Assembly (NCBI GenBank): GCA_022837505.1 | Contig: JALHFZ010000048.1 | Coordinates: 9,570 to 23,071, forward strand | Reading direction: 5' to 3' | DNA from: Synergistaceae bacterium | Lineage (GTDB): Bacteria > Synergistota > Synergistia > Synergistales > Aminobacteriaceae | DNA: 13,502 bases | Part shown: positions 1-6,963 of the stretch, piece by piece | Position numbering within the stretch: position 1 is the first letter of the stretch | Layout of the letters: every line of letters starts with the position of its first letter | Notes under the pieces: generated by a model | Told to the model about the DNA's origin: nothing | What the model saw: the letters and a program-made list of their open reading frames with translations, nothing else | Databases searched by the model: none | Made by a program: the position numbers and the translations under genes

Positions 1-17
1 ATGAAAGGAGAGAGAAC

Positions 18-371
18 ATGCAGCAATTTATGGAACCGGCAGACACCCTCGATCAGAAGACTGCAGACCAGGCCCGGGCAATTACCAGCCTCGGAGAGGA
101 ATTGGAGGCCATCAACTACTACAATCAGCGGATGGCCGTCGCTCCCGATGAAGAGCTGAGGAAGATCCTGGTCCACAACCGGGATGAGGAGATCGAGCAC
201 GCGGCAATGCTCATCGAATGGCTTCGGAGGAACATGGACAAATGGGATGAGGAACTGAGAACCTACCTCTTCACCACCGCATCCATCGTTGACGTAGAAG
301 AAGCGGCCGTGGAAGGAACAGCAGATTCCCCCTCTTCCGAAGGTAGCCTTGGCATCGGAAGCCTGAGATAG
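18..371 (+). CDS. Encapsulated ferritin-like protein (EncFtn), encapsulin cargo
   Basis: A ferroxidase cargo that oxidises Fe(II) for mineral storage inside an encapsulin shell. The protein is 117 residues, the normal short two-helix EncFtn length, and acts as a ring-shaped oligomer in this family. Helix 1 carries EELEAINYY (residues 27-35) and helix 2 carries NRDEEIEHAAM (54-64). By comparison with the Rhodospirillum rubrum protein the metal ligands would be E28, E58 and H61. A flexible linker rich in Ser, Glu and Ala (about 96-108) leads to a C-terminal SLGIGSLR (110-117), which matches the encapsulin cargo-loading peptide consensus. The start has an AAAGGAGAG ribosome site at 4-12. The shell gene follows 22 bases later, so the pair is one operon. 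The operon promoter lies outside the window. Confidence 0.95.
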   Translation: MQQFMEPADTLDQKTADQARAITSLGEELEAINYYNQRMAVAPDEELRKILVHNRDEEIEHAAMLIEWLRRNMDKWDEELRTYLFTTASIVDVEEAAVEGTADSPSSEGSLGIGSLR

Positions 372-393
372 GGCACGAAAAGGAGGCCATTAC

Positions 394-1185
394 ATGGAAA
401 TTCTTCGAAGATCAACAGCACCTGTGACGTCTGAAGCATGGCAGGAGATGGATGAACATGCGAAACGGATTCTCACGACCACCCTTTCTGCCCGGAAATT
501 TGCAGATGTGGAAGGTCCTATGGGCTGGAAATATGCGGCCCATTCCCTCGGACGGCTCGAACTGGCTGTGAATCAGAATAATCAGGGCGTCCATTATGGA
601 ATCAACAAGATCCTTCCTCTTGTAGAAAGCCGCCGTAGCTTCGAGCTGAGCATCTGGGAGCTCGACAACATCAGCAGGGGGGCCAAAAATCCCGACCTTT
701 CCGCTCTTGAGGAGGCTGCCAAAGAGATGGCTCTCTTCGAGGAAAAGGCTGTTTATTTCGGCTTGGAGGGTGCAGGGATCGAAGGGCTGACAAAGGCTGC
801 TGAAAAGCAAAAGGTCACCCTCGCAGGAGAGGACGGAAACGGGATAGCCAACTCCGTTACCGAGGCCGTCCTCAGGCTCAACGACGGCGGCGTTGAAGGT
901 CCCTACGCCCTCGTGGCGTCGCCGAAGCTCTGGAAAAGAATTTACGGTGAGTCCCGGGGCTACCCTCTTTTGAAACACGTTGAAAGGATCGTTGAAAAGG
1001 TCATTCTCTCAAGCCAGGATGCATCCTTTGTTCTTTCCCTCCGGGGAGGGGATTTCGAGCTCGTCCTCGGTCAGGATTTCTCCCTCGGTTTTGAGGAACA
1101 CTGCGGAGACAAGGTACGCCTCTTCCTGGCCGAATCCTTTACCTTCCAGGTCAATACTCCCGAGGCCGTGGTCGCCCTCGGATAA
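394..1185 (+). CDS. Encapsulin shell protein, family 1 (HK97 fold)
   Basis: The shell subunit of a protein nanocompartment that encloses the ferritin-like cargo encoded just upstream. At 263 residues it matches the T=1 family 1 encapsulin length (Thermotoga maritima, 265). Recognisable family segments are the N-terminal MEILRRSTAPV, RKFADVEGPMGWKYAAH (34-50), SIWELDNISRG (86-96), GGVEGPYALVASP, GGDFELVLGQDFSLGFE and the C-terminal ESFTFQVNTPEAV. W88 aligns with the tryptophan that stacks on flavin in the T. maritima shell, so flavin binding is possible but inferred. An AGGAGG ribosome site at 381-386 is 7 bases from the ATG. Tandem hairpins follow the stop. A phage HK97-type capsid origin is the deep family ancestry; no phage genes are nearby. 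Confidence 0.96.
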   Translation: MEILRRSTAPVTSEAWQEMDEHAKRILTTTLSARKFADVEGPMGWKYAAHSLGRLELAVNQNNQGVHYGINKILPLVESRRSFELSIWELDNISRGAKNPDLSALEEAAKEMALFEEKAVYFGLEGAGIEGLTKAAEKQKVTLAGEDGNGIANSVTEAVLRLNDGGVEGPYALVASPKLWKRIYGESRGYPLLKHVERIVEKVILSSQDASFVLSLRGGDFELVLGQDFSLGFEEHCGDKVRLFLAESFTFQVNTPEAVVALG

Positions 1186-1203
1186 GAAAAACCTCTTCAG
1201 ACC

Positions 1204-1257
1204 GCAGGGGGGACCCATCTTCCCCCTGCTCCGGGGCCTCTTCTGAGGCCCTTTTTT
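1204..1257 (+). terminator. Tandem hairpin terminator of the encapsulin operon
   Basis: Two adjacent perfect hairpins lie 18 bases after the encapsulin stop. The first pairs GCAGGGGG (1204-1211) with CCCCCTGC (1222-1229). The second pairs GGGCCTC (1234-1240) with GAGGCCC (1245-1251) across a TTCT loop and runs straight into six T residues (1252-1257). The second is a standard rho-independent terminator; the first may stabilise the mRNA end. Confidence 0.9.
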
Positions 1258-1306
1258 AATGCTTTTTTCTTTTCCTTTTGTTCCTTTTATTCTCCTCTTT
1301 TCCCCC

Positions 1307-1334
1307 TTGTATTTCCTGCAGAAAAGCCTATAAT
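1307..1334 (+). promoter_or_regulatory. Sigma-70-type promoter for the ATP-grasp/kamA operon
   Basis: A -35 box TTGTAT (1307-1312) and a perfect -10 box TATAAT (1329-1334) are separated by 16 bases. The predicted start is near 1341, giving a leader of about 105 bases before the first gene. It sits between the encapsulin terminator and the next operon, as expected. Confidence 0.7.
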
Positions 1335-1348
1335 CCGCTGTAAACAGG

Positions 1349-1376
1349 CCCCTTTTCTCAGGAGACAAAAAAGGGG
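1349..1376 (+). promoter_or_regulatory. Leader hairpin upstream of the ATP-grasp operon
   Basis: CCCCTTTT (1349-1356) pairs perfectly with AAAAGGGG (1369-1376) over a 12-base loop, starting about 8 bases after the predicted transcription start. No T-run follows, so it is not an intrinsic terminator. It could protect the 5' end or be part of a regulatory leader. The rest of the leader (1377-1446) holds no riboswitch class I recognise. The ribosome site for the first gene is in CAGGAGGAG just before 1447. Confidence 0.4.
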
Positions 1377-1446
1377 ATGGCCGTTCCCGCAGCACTGCGA
1401 GCACTGCAGATTCTTATTACGCTCTACCTCCAGGAGGAGATTATTC

Positions 1447-2523
1447 ATGAGGGAAGAATACGGCCAGAAGCCGGATGTTCCGTTGTTCCCGGTACACCGC
1501 ATCTCAGTGGTCTACAACCTGAAAAAGACCCCTGCCCCGTCCGAACCGGACGACAAGTACGAAGAGTATGACCCCATCTCCACGGTCCAATCCGTCGCGG
1601 ACGCAGTCTCCTCCTTCGGCTTCCATGTTTCCCTCTGTGAACAGGATGATGATTTTTTCGACAGACTCAGGGAACAGGCTCCCTCCTTTGTGGTCAACCT
1701 CGCCGAAGGGCGGGGCAGCGCCAGGGGAAGGGAAGCCCAGGTCCCGAGCATACTCGAAAGCCTCGATATCCCCTTCTGGGGGTCCGACTCGGTCGCTCTG
1801 GCCCTTGCTCTTGACAAGCTTCACACCACCCGCACCCTCGCGGGGGAGGGGATACCCGTTCCCCTTTCGGCCTCCTTCCGGGGAGAAGACGATCTTGCCG
1901 AGATTCCGGCCCTTTTCGGAAAGGCTGACCGCTTCGTTATAAAGCCCCGGTTTGAGGGGTCCTCCAAGGGAATTTTCACCGACTCGGTGGCCCACGACGA
2001 AACCGAAATGGAAGAAAAGATACGGCGCCTCTGGTCCCGATACGGCCAGCCGGCCCTCGCCGAGGAATATCTTCCCGGAGATGAGATCACCGTGGGTGTG
2101 GTCGGATGGGAAAAACCGGAAGTCGCCGGGATGATGCGCATCTCCCCCCGCACCCCTGCGGAGGAATTCCTCTACTCCATCGAGGAAAAACGAAATTACA
2201 TCGAGAGGATCCGCTACGAGGGGCCCGAAACCATCCTCCCCGCCCTCCGGAACTCCCTGGAGGAGAGCGCCCTCGCGGCCTTTTCTGCCCTTGAGCTGCG
2301 GGATCTGGCGCGGATCGACTTTCGCCTCGACGGCGGCGGCGTCGGCAGGATCATCGACGTGAACCCCCTGCCGGGGCTCTCCCCCGTCTACAGCGATCTT
2401 CCCATCCTCCACCGCCTCAGCGGCGGAAACTACGAAGAACTTCTCCGGTTCATTATGAAGAGCGCCTTCTCCCGATACGCCCTTGCCTTCCCTGTACCCA
2501 TAGAGGAGGGCATCTCCTCGTGA
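1447..2523 (+). CDS. D-Ala-D-Ala-ligase-like ATP-grasp enzyme (first of two)
   Basis: An ATP-dependent carboxylate-amine ligase of the D-alanine-D-alanine ligase type, 358 residues against about 300-360 for Ddl proteins. The N-terminal domain contains VVNLAEG (82-88) and GSDSVALALALDK (112-124), the equivalents of the Ddl N-domain motifs. The ATP-grasp core shows VIKPRFEGSSKGI (164-176) with nucleotide-contacting K166, and AEEYLPGDEITVG (205-217). The metal site is ARIDFR (D291) and IDVNPLPGLSP (D304, N306). True Ddl enzymes have EINT-PGMT at this place, so D304 replacing the usual glutamate marks a divergent subfamily. It is the first gene of a four-gene operon, with a GTGA overlap to the next ligase. 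Annotation pipelines would call it ddl, but the neighbours (acetyltransferase, lysine aminomutase) argue for a different amino acid or beta-amino acid substrate. No signal peptide, so cytoplasmic. Confidence 0.88.
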   Translation: MREEYGQKPDVPLFPVHRISVVYNLKKTPAPSEPDDKYEEYDPISTVQSVADAVSSFGFHVSLCEQDDDFFDRLREQAPSFVVNLAEGRGSARGREAQVPSILESLDIPFWGSDSVALALALDKLHTTRTLAGEGIPVPLSASFRGEDDLAEIPALFGKADRFVIKPRFEGSSKGIFTDSVAHDETEMEEKIRRLWSRYGQPALAEEYLPGDEITVGVVGWEKPEVAGMMRISPRTPAEEFLYSIEEKRNYIERIRYEGPETILPALRNSLEESALAAFSALELRDLARIDFRLDGGGVGRIIDVNPLPGLSPVYSDLPILHRLSGGNYEELLRFIMKSAFSRYALAFPVPIEEGISS

Positions 2524-3554
2524 CATCCGCCGCCGCGGAACCTCCCGGAGCGGAAAAGCGGCCGGTCGTTCTGCTCCCCTTCGCGTCGGAGCCCGCATCC
2601 CGCCGTGACGTGGAGGACGTTCGCTCTGCCGTGGAGTTCGCCCGGGGCATCCTTGAAAAGGGGGGATTTTCCCCTCTCCCCTTTCCCCTGTCGCCGGAAG
2701 GGCTCTCCCGCCCTGCCTCCCTGGCCGGAGAGATCCTGGACAAAAACCCCCTGTGCGTCTTCAACCTCTTCGAGGGCTTCAGCCTCGACAGCGGTGCGGA
2801 GCACCGGTTCCGCAAACTGCTTGAAGACCTCGACCTCCCCTGCACGGGAAACCCAGCCTCGGTGCTGAGAATATGCCTTTCAAAGGAAGAGTGCGCGTCC
2901 CTTCTGAAAGCCAAGGGAATTCCCGTTCCACCCGGGGTTGCCCTTCTCCCCGGAGATGGCCCCGAACAGGCAGCCTCCCTCCCCTTCCCGATCTTTCTGA
3001 AGCCCCTCCATGAGGACGGAAGCGTGGGGGTTGACGCCCATTCCCTCGTACAGGATGAGCTCTCCCTGAAAGAGTCCCTGGCCCGGAAGCTTTCCTCCTT
3101 CCCCTCGGGAATCTACGCTGAAGTCTTTCTTCCCGGAAGGGAATATTCCGTCGCCTGCCTCGGCAGGTCCCCCTGCAGCGTCGCGGGGGTCTCCGTGATC
3201 GATTACGAAGGGGAGGGGGAAATCCTTCCCTTCCTGGACTACGGATCAAAATGGGAGGAGGACTCCCCGGGGTACTCTCTGTCCCCGAAAAAGGCCTCCG
3301 GACCGGCCGCAGCCAGGGCCGAGGAGCTGGCCCGGGCTGCGGGGAGCGCCCTGGGCTGCCGGGGAGGGTTCCGGGTGGACCTCCGGGAGAAGGAGGGGGA
3401 ACTCTACGTCCTCGACGTGAACCCCAACCCCGACATGACTCCGGAAGGCGGTTTTCTCCGCCAGTGCAGAGAGAGCGGCCTGGGAGGAGAAGAGGTCATC
3501 CTTCTTCTTCTGCGCCAGGCCCTCGAAGACCATAAGGAAAGGGACGAGAGATGA
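2520..3554 (+). CDS. D-Ala-D-Ala-ligase-like ATP-grasp enzyme (second of two)
   Basis: A second ATP-grasp ligase, 344 residues and clearly divergent from its neighbour, so this is not a recent duplication. Visible motifs are FNLFEG (81-86), TGNPASVLRICLSKE (109-123), FLKPLHEDGSVGV (159-171, K161), AEVFLPGREYSV (200-211), FRVDLR (D287) and VLDVNPNPDMTPEGG (297-311, metal ligands D299 and N301). As in the first ligase, the usual Ddl glutamate is aspartate. Translation starts at a GTG whose last two bases and the following A form the stop of the upstream gene, with GAGGAGG at 2503-2509 as ribosome site. Its own stop overlaps the acetyltransferase start in an ATGA. The tight coupling implies fixed stoichiometry with the first ligase, suggesting two successive ligations or a heteromeric enzyme. 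Substrates are unknown. Confidence 0.86.
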   Translation: MTSAAAEPPGAEKRPVVLLPFASEPASRRDVEDVRSAVEFARGILEKGGFSPLPFPLSPEGLSRPASLAGEILDKNPLCVFNLFEGFSLDSGAEHRFRKLLEDLDLPCTGNPASVLRICLSKEECASLLKAKGIPVPPGVALLPGDGPEQAASLPFPIFLKPLHEDGSVGVDAHSLVQDELSLKESLARKLSSFPSGIYAEVFLPGREYSVACLGRSPCSVAGVSVIDYEGEGEILPFLDYGSKWEEDSPGYSLSPKKASGPAAARAEELARAAGSALGCRGGFRVDLREKEGELYVLDVNPNPDMTPEGGFLRQCRESGLGGEEVILLLLRQALEDHKERDER

Positions 3555-4027
3555 AGATGATGGAGAGTACCCTGGCAGAGCGCTGCCTCGCTGCAGCCGC
3601 AAATACGGGGGCATTCAGCGGAGAAGAGCTTGCCGTTCTTGAGGACGTGCTCCTCGAGTGGACCCTGCACCCCGGCAGGGACTACATACTTCTCACAGAG
3701 GAGGAGGGCGGGGATCTGGCGGGATTTCTGATCTTCGGACCGACACCCATGACCAGTTTTGCCTTTGATCTCTACTGGATTGCCGTGGATCCGGCCTTTC
3801 AGAAAAAAGGGGTCGGCCGGAAGCTGGAGGAGCGGATGTGCTCCGCCCTTCTTGAACAATCCGATCGGGCGGTTATCCGTATTGAGACCGCCGGAAGGGA
3901 TGACTACCTCGGCCAGCGATTTTTCTACCTCGCCCGGAAATACGGGGAGTGCGGACGCATTCCCGACTTCTACAGAGAAGGTGATGACCTTGTCCTCTAC
4001 TGCAAGAGAATCGGAAAAGAGTCATAG
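3551..4027 (+). CDS. GNAT-family N-acetyltransferase
   Basis: A single-domain acetyl-CoA-dependent acyltransferase of 158 residues, a normal GNAT size. Motif A is visible as IAVDPAFQKKGVGRKLEE (77-94), with the acetyl-CoA pyrophosphate-binding Q-K-K-G-V-G at 84-89. Strands before it (LAGFLIFG, 57-63) and after it (RAVIRIETAG) fit the fold. It starts in an ATGA overlap with the second ligase and ends one base before the GTG of the aminomutase gene. Known parallels are beta-lysine N6-acetyltransferase AblB and Bacillus YodP, both next to a lysine 2,3-aminomutase; this protein is shorter than AblB as I remember it. The likely substrate is therefore beta-lysine, lysine or a ligase product, which is inference from context. 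Confidence 0.88.
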   Translation: MKMMESTLAERCLAAAANTGAFSGEELAVLEDVLLEWTLHPGRDYILLTEEEGGDLAGFLIFGPTPMTSFAFDLYWIAVDPAFQKKGVGRKLEERMCSALLEQSDRAVIRIETAGRDDYLGQRFFYLARKYGECGRIPDFYREGDDLVLYCKRIGKES

Positions 4028-4028
4028 C

Positions 4029-5399
4029 GTGCCTGAGACGGGAGGAGATGAAGGAAAACCTCCGTCTCTTCAGTCAGGAAGGGTCAGGCGAAATCCCGTC
4101 CCTCCCCTCCCCTTTCTCACCCCGGGGAAAAACTACCTCGAGGCCCTTCGGGAATCGGCGGGAGAGGAACTGTGGAACGACTGGCATTGGCAGATGAAAT
4201 CCCGCATCACCACAGCCGATGAGCTGGGGCTTATTCTGCCCCTCTCGAAGAGCGAATCATCGACGCTGAGGAGGAGCCTGAATACCCTTCGCATGGCCAT
4301 CACGCCCTATTACGCCTCCCTCATCGACGGAAGCGACCCGGACTGTCCCATCAGGAAGCAGGCCATTCCTTCCCTGAAGGAGACCTTTATCGCCCCCACC
4401 GACCTGGTGGATCCCCTTCATGAGGATGTGGACTCTCCCGCTCCGGGGCTGACCCACCGCTACCCCGACCGGTGCATTCTCCTCGTGACTGACCAGTGCG
4501 GCATGTACTGCCGGCACTGCACCCGCAGGCGCTTTGCCGGCCAGACAGACATGGCCCGCACTCCGGAGCAGATCCAAAAGTGCATCGAGTATATCGCGGC
4601 CACTCCTGAAATCCGGGATGTCCTCATCACAGGAGGAGACCCACTGACTCTTTCGGACGAATGCCTCGACGACATCCTGACGAAGATCCGGGCCATCCCC
4701 ACCGTGGAGATCATCCGGCTCGGCACCCGCATCCCCGCCGTCCTCCCCATGAGGGTGACGGAGAAGCTCTGCGCCATGCTGAAGAAGCATCATCCTCTGT
4801 GGATCAACCTCCAATACAATCATCCGAAGGAGCTGACTCCCGAGACAGCCCGGGCCTGCGCCCTCCTGGCAGACGCGGGGATTCCCCTGGGGAACCAGTC
4901 CGTCCTGCTGAAGGGGGTCAACGACTGTCCCTATCTTTTCCGGGATCTCAACCAGAAACTGCTCAGGATGAGAGTTCGACCCTACTATATCTACCAGTGC
5001 GACCTCTCGAGGGGGATTGAGCATTTCCGCACCTCCATCGGCAAAGGGATGGAAATTATGGAATATCTGAGGGGACACACATCGGGGCTCGCCGTTCCCA
5101 CCTTCGTGGTGGACGCACCCGGCGGCGGGGGAAAGATCCCCGTCATGCCGAACTACGTCCTCGGCCAGTCGGACCGGAAGACAATCCTGAGGAACTTCGA
5201 GGGGGTCATTACTGTCTACACGGAACCCGACGACAACCAGAGCCGGTGCGCCGGCAAATGCAGGGAGATATGCGAACGGTCGAAGAACCTTTCCTCCGGT
5301 GGCGTCCAGTCCCTCTTCGACGGGGATATTGCGGCCATCGAGCCGAAGGAACTGGCCCGGGAAAAACGGCGGAGAGGGTGGCTCGAAAAGGAAAGCTGA
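4029..5399 (+). CDS. kamA: Lysine 2,3-aminomutase (radical SAM, PLP-dependent)
   Basis: Converts L-lysine to L-beta-lysine with S-adenosylmethionine, a [4Fe-4S] cluster and pyridoxal phosphate. Read from the GTG at 4029 it has 456 residues; no in-frame ATG occurs before 4195, which would cut into the conserved N-terminal domain, and the upstream gene ends at 4027. The radical SAM cysteines are in CGMYCRHC (C157, C161, C164). The PLP lysine is K369 in GGGGKIPVMPNY. D325 (in CDLS) and D362 (in VVDAP) align with D293 and D330 of the Clostridium subterminale enzyme, which bind the lysine side-chain amine; the glutamate 2,3-aminomutases lack them. All of these residues sit at a constant offset of 32 from that enzyme. 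The C-terminal extension separates it from the short EF-P-modifying EpmB. Last gene of its operon, followed by a strong terminator. Confidence 0.93.
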   Translation: MPETGGDEGKPPSLQSGRVRRNPVPPLPFLTPGKNYLEALRESAGEELWNDWHWQMKSRITTADELGLILPLSKSESSTLRRSLNTLRMAITPYYASLIDGSDPDCPIRKQAIPSLKETFIAPTDLVDPLHEDVDSPAPGLTHRYPDRCILLVTDQCGMYCRHCTRRRFAGQTDMARTPEQIQKCIEYIAATPEIRDVLITGGDPLTLSDECLDDILTKIRAIPTVEIIRLGTRIPAVLPMRVTEKLCAMLKKHHPLWINLQYNHPKELTPETARACALLADAGIPLGNQSVLLKGVNDCPYLFRDLNQKLLRMRVRPYYIYQCDLSRGIEHFRTSIGKGMEIMEYLRGHTSGLAVPTFVVDAPGGGGKIPVMPNYVLGQSDRKTILRNFEGVITVYTEPDDNQSRCAGKCREICERSKNLSSGGVQSLFDGDIAAIEPKELAREKRRRGWLEKES

Positions 5400-5505
5400 G
5401 GGGAGAGAATGGCAGAGGGACGGAAAAATCCAGCCCTTGAGGGTGGCCGGCATTGCTGATCGTCCTGCATGAGAAATCTGCTGTTGAATGGTGGTCTCCT
5501 GCGAA

Positions 5506-5543
5506 GAAGCCCCTGATAATACAGTCAGGGGCTTCCCTTTTTT
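5506..5543 (+). terminator. Rho-independent terminator of the kamA operon
   Basis: GAAGCCCCTGA (5506-5516) pairs perfectly with TCAGGGGCTTC (5525-5535) over an 8-base loop, giving an 11 bp stem, followed after two C residues by TTTTTT (5538-5543). It lies 107 bases past the kamA stop. On the minus strand the same stem is not followed by a T-run, so it serves the plus-strand operon. The stretch 5400-5505 shows nothing else I can support. Confidence 0.92.
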
Positions 5544-5612
5544 GGGCTTTTTTCGAGGGATCAGAGAAAAATCCGTCCCTCCGGCTGTGCCCCTGAAAGG
5601 GGGTCTTTTGAC

Positions 5613-6803
5613 CTATTTTTCCACATCCCGGAAGGGAGGGGTGAAGAGGATCGGTACGGAGAAAAGGGGAAGGACTGCCACGAGGGTAAGGGTGGCGTTG
5701 ACTCCGTAGAGATCGCCGATTTTGCCGAAGGGGCCCATAAGCAGGTTACCCACCCCCCAGGAGAGGCCCATGACGATGGAGCTGGCCATCCCCCTCGAAT
5801 TGGGGACCATCTCCTGGGCAATGGCTGCGCTGATGGGCATGGTGCCGTTGATGGCAGCCATCCCGATTACATAGCAGAGCACGGCGACCCATCCTCCCGC
5901 CGAACGGCCGAAAAAGAGAAAGGCGGAGGCGGCCAGCATTGCCCAGATGAGCACTTTTTTCTTGCCGAGGCGGTCGGCAATCCGTCCCATGAAGATCATG
6001 GAGAAGGTGCTTCCGAGCATGATGAGAAAAAGAACCGTTCCCACCTGGCCGATGTCCCCTCCTTCGCTCGCGAGGCGGATGGGGAAGAACATCCGTATTC
6101 CCTGGCTCGTGGCGTCCCGGATGGTGGATATGGCCCAGACGGGGTAGATTACGGCAAAGACCGACTTGATCGTGATAAAGAGGCCCTTCTGGGGGGAAAG
6201 GACATCCCCGCTCTCATGGGACAGGGAGGGCATGGTCCACCAGGTGAAGAGAGCCAGGAGCAGGACGGGGAACACCCCCACCACGGGCATGAGGCGGAAG
6301 CCCACCGTATTGGCAAGAAAGACCGCAAAGAGGGGGCTCAGGGTCACCCCTGCTGTGCCCGCCACGGCGAAGACGGCTAGGGAGACGGTAAGCCGTTCCC
6401 GGGGGACCACATGCCCCACCCCGCCGTGCCCCTGGGGGTGGAACATGGCGCTGCCGAGCCCCCACATCCCCACGAAGAACAGGGCCATGGCGTAGGAGGG
6501 GGCGAGGGGGATGAGGGTCGCTCCCAGGCAGGTGAGCACCGGCCCCCAGATGATCAGCCAGGGGTTGGATGACCGGTCGGAGAGATATCCGAGAAGGGGC
6601 TGAAAGATGATGTGGATCACCCCGAGAAGGGAGCTGAATAAACCGGCCTGGGTCATGGTAAGGCTCAGCCGCTCGATAAGGGTCGGTATGAAGGTGGGAA
6701 GAAAGGAAGCGTAGAGATCGTTGAAAAAATGCCCTGCGGAGAGCAGGGAGAGTTTAAATCCGGAGGTGCCGGACCGCAGGGGGGTGTGAATTTCTTTATG
6801 CAT
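5613..6803 (-). CDS. MFS transporter, fosmidomycin-resistance (Fsr)-like family
   Basis: A 12-helix major facilitator superfamily exporter of 396 residues, in the inner membrane. The N-terminal segment AGHFFNDLYASFLPTFIPTL (23-42) is the hallmark of the Fsr group, and GYLSDRSSNPWLI is the loop 2-3 MFS motif. A second-half counterpart is MGRIADRLGKKKVLIW. The family includes the E. coli fosmidomycin exporter, but most members have unknown natural substrates, so antibiotic resistance should not be assumed. The ATG at 6803 has AAGGAG about 13 bases upstream, which is rather far. It is transcribed convergently to the kamA operon, has its own promoter (6842-6870) and is separated from the tungstate operon by two hairpins, so it is probably a single-gene unit. 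I see no convincing terminator for it on this strand. Confidence 0.88.
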   Translation of the reverse strand: MHKEIHTPLRSGTSGFKLSLLSAGHFFNDLYASFLPTFIPTLIERLSLTMTQAGLFSSLLGVIHIIFQPLLGYLSDRSSNPWLIIWGPVLTCLGATLIPLAPSYAMALFFVGMWGLGSAMFHPQGHGGVGHVVPRERLTVSLAVFAVAGTAGVTLSPLFAVFLANTVGFRLMPVVGVFPVLLLALFTWWTMPSLSHESGDVLSPQKGLFITIKSVFAVIYPVWAISTIRDATSQGIRMFFPIRLASEGGDIGQVGTVLFLIMLGSTFSMIFMGRIADRLGKKKVLIWAMLAASAFLFFGRSAGGWVAVLCYVIGMAAINGTMPISAAIAQEMVPNSRGMASSIVMGLSWGVGNLLMGPFGKIGDLYGVNATLTLVAVLPLFSVPILFTPPFRDVEK

Positions 6804-6841
6804 GGAAGAGGCTCACTCCTTGAGATCATTGTCTACACCAA

Positions 6842-6870
6842 ATAATAGCACGAAAAAAGCCTTTTGTGAC
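6842..6870 (-). promoter_or_regulatory. Promoter for the MFS gene
   Basis: On the minus strand, GTCACA (6870-6865) and TATTAT (6847-6842) are 17 bases apart, and the -10 is preceded by TGC, an extended -10 motif. The predicted start is near 6835, giving a leader of about 30 bases to the ATG at 6803. Confidence 0.55.
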
Positions 6871-6882
6871 ACGACATTCTGC

Positions 6883-6914
6883 AAAAAATAAAAAAGAAGA
6901 GGGGATTTCCCTCC
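6883..6914 (-). terminator. Probable terminator of the tungstate operon
   Basis: On the minus strand GAGGG (6913-6909) pairs with CCCTC (6903-6899) over a 5-base loop, with a flanking G-T pair, followed by TTCTTTTTTATTTTTT (6898-6883). The stem is short but the T tract is strong. It would end transcripts coming from tupA, about 290 bases after its stop. Confidence 0.5.
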
Positions 6915-6923
6915 ATAGAAAGG

Positions 6924-6963
6924 GCACCCCCGAAGGCGGATCGAAATCCGCCTTCGGGGGTGC
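6924..6963. repeat. Perfect 18 bp inverted repeat with 4-base loop
   Basis: GCACCCCCGAAGGCGGAT (6924-6941) is followed by CGAA and then its exact reverse complement (6946-6963). Read on the minus strand, the direction of the flanking genes, the loop is TTCG, closed by a T-A pair. Only a weak T-run (CCTTTCT) follows immediately, with a separate T-rich terminator hairpin about 10 bases further on. It could be a backup terminator, a 3'-end-protecting structure for the tup mRNA, or a REP-like dispersed repeat. I find no second copy in this window. Confidence 0.9.

Noticed and set aside
1377..1571. Small open frame starting in the leader of the ATP-grasp operon
   Set aside because: It overlaps the real gene start, has no properly spaced ribosome site and its sequence looks random.
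1504..2598. Long open frame (364 codons) on the minus strand opposite the first ATP-grasp gene
   Set aside because: It lies opposite a gene with clear ATP-grasp motifs, has low-complexity Gly/Arg/Glu-rich content and matches no family; it is a GC-rich antisense shadow.
3759..4028. Upstream extension of the aminomutase frame to an ATG at 3759
   Set aside because: It would overlap almost the whole second half of the acetyltransferase gene and adds no aminomutase homology; the GTG at 4029 fits the operon spacing.
4257..5453. Long open frame (398 codons) on the minus strand opposite kamA
   Set aside because: The plus strand holds all aminomutase catalytic residues; the antisense frame has no recognisable domain.
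5613..6803. MFS gene as an antibiotic resistance determinant
   Set aside because: Family resemblance to the fosmidomycin exporter alone does not show resistance; most relatives have unknown substrates.
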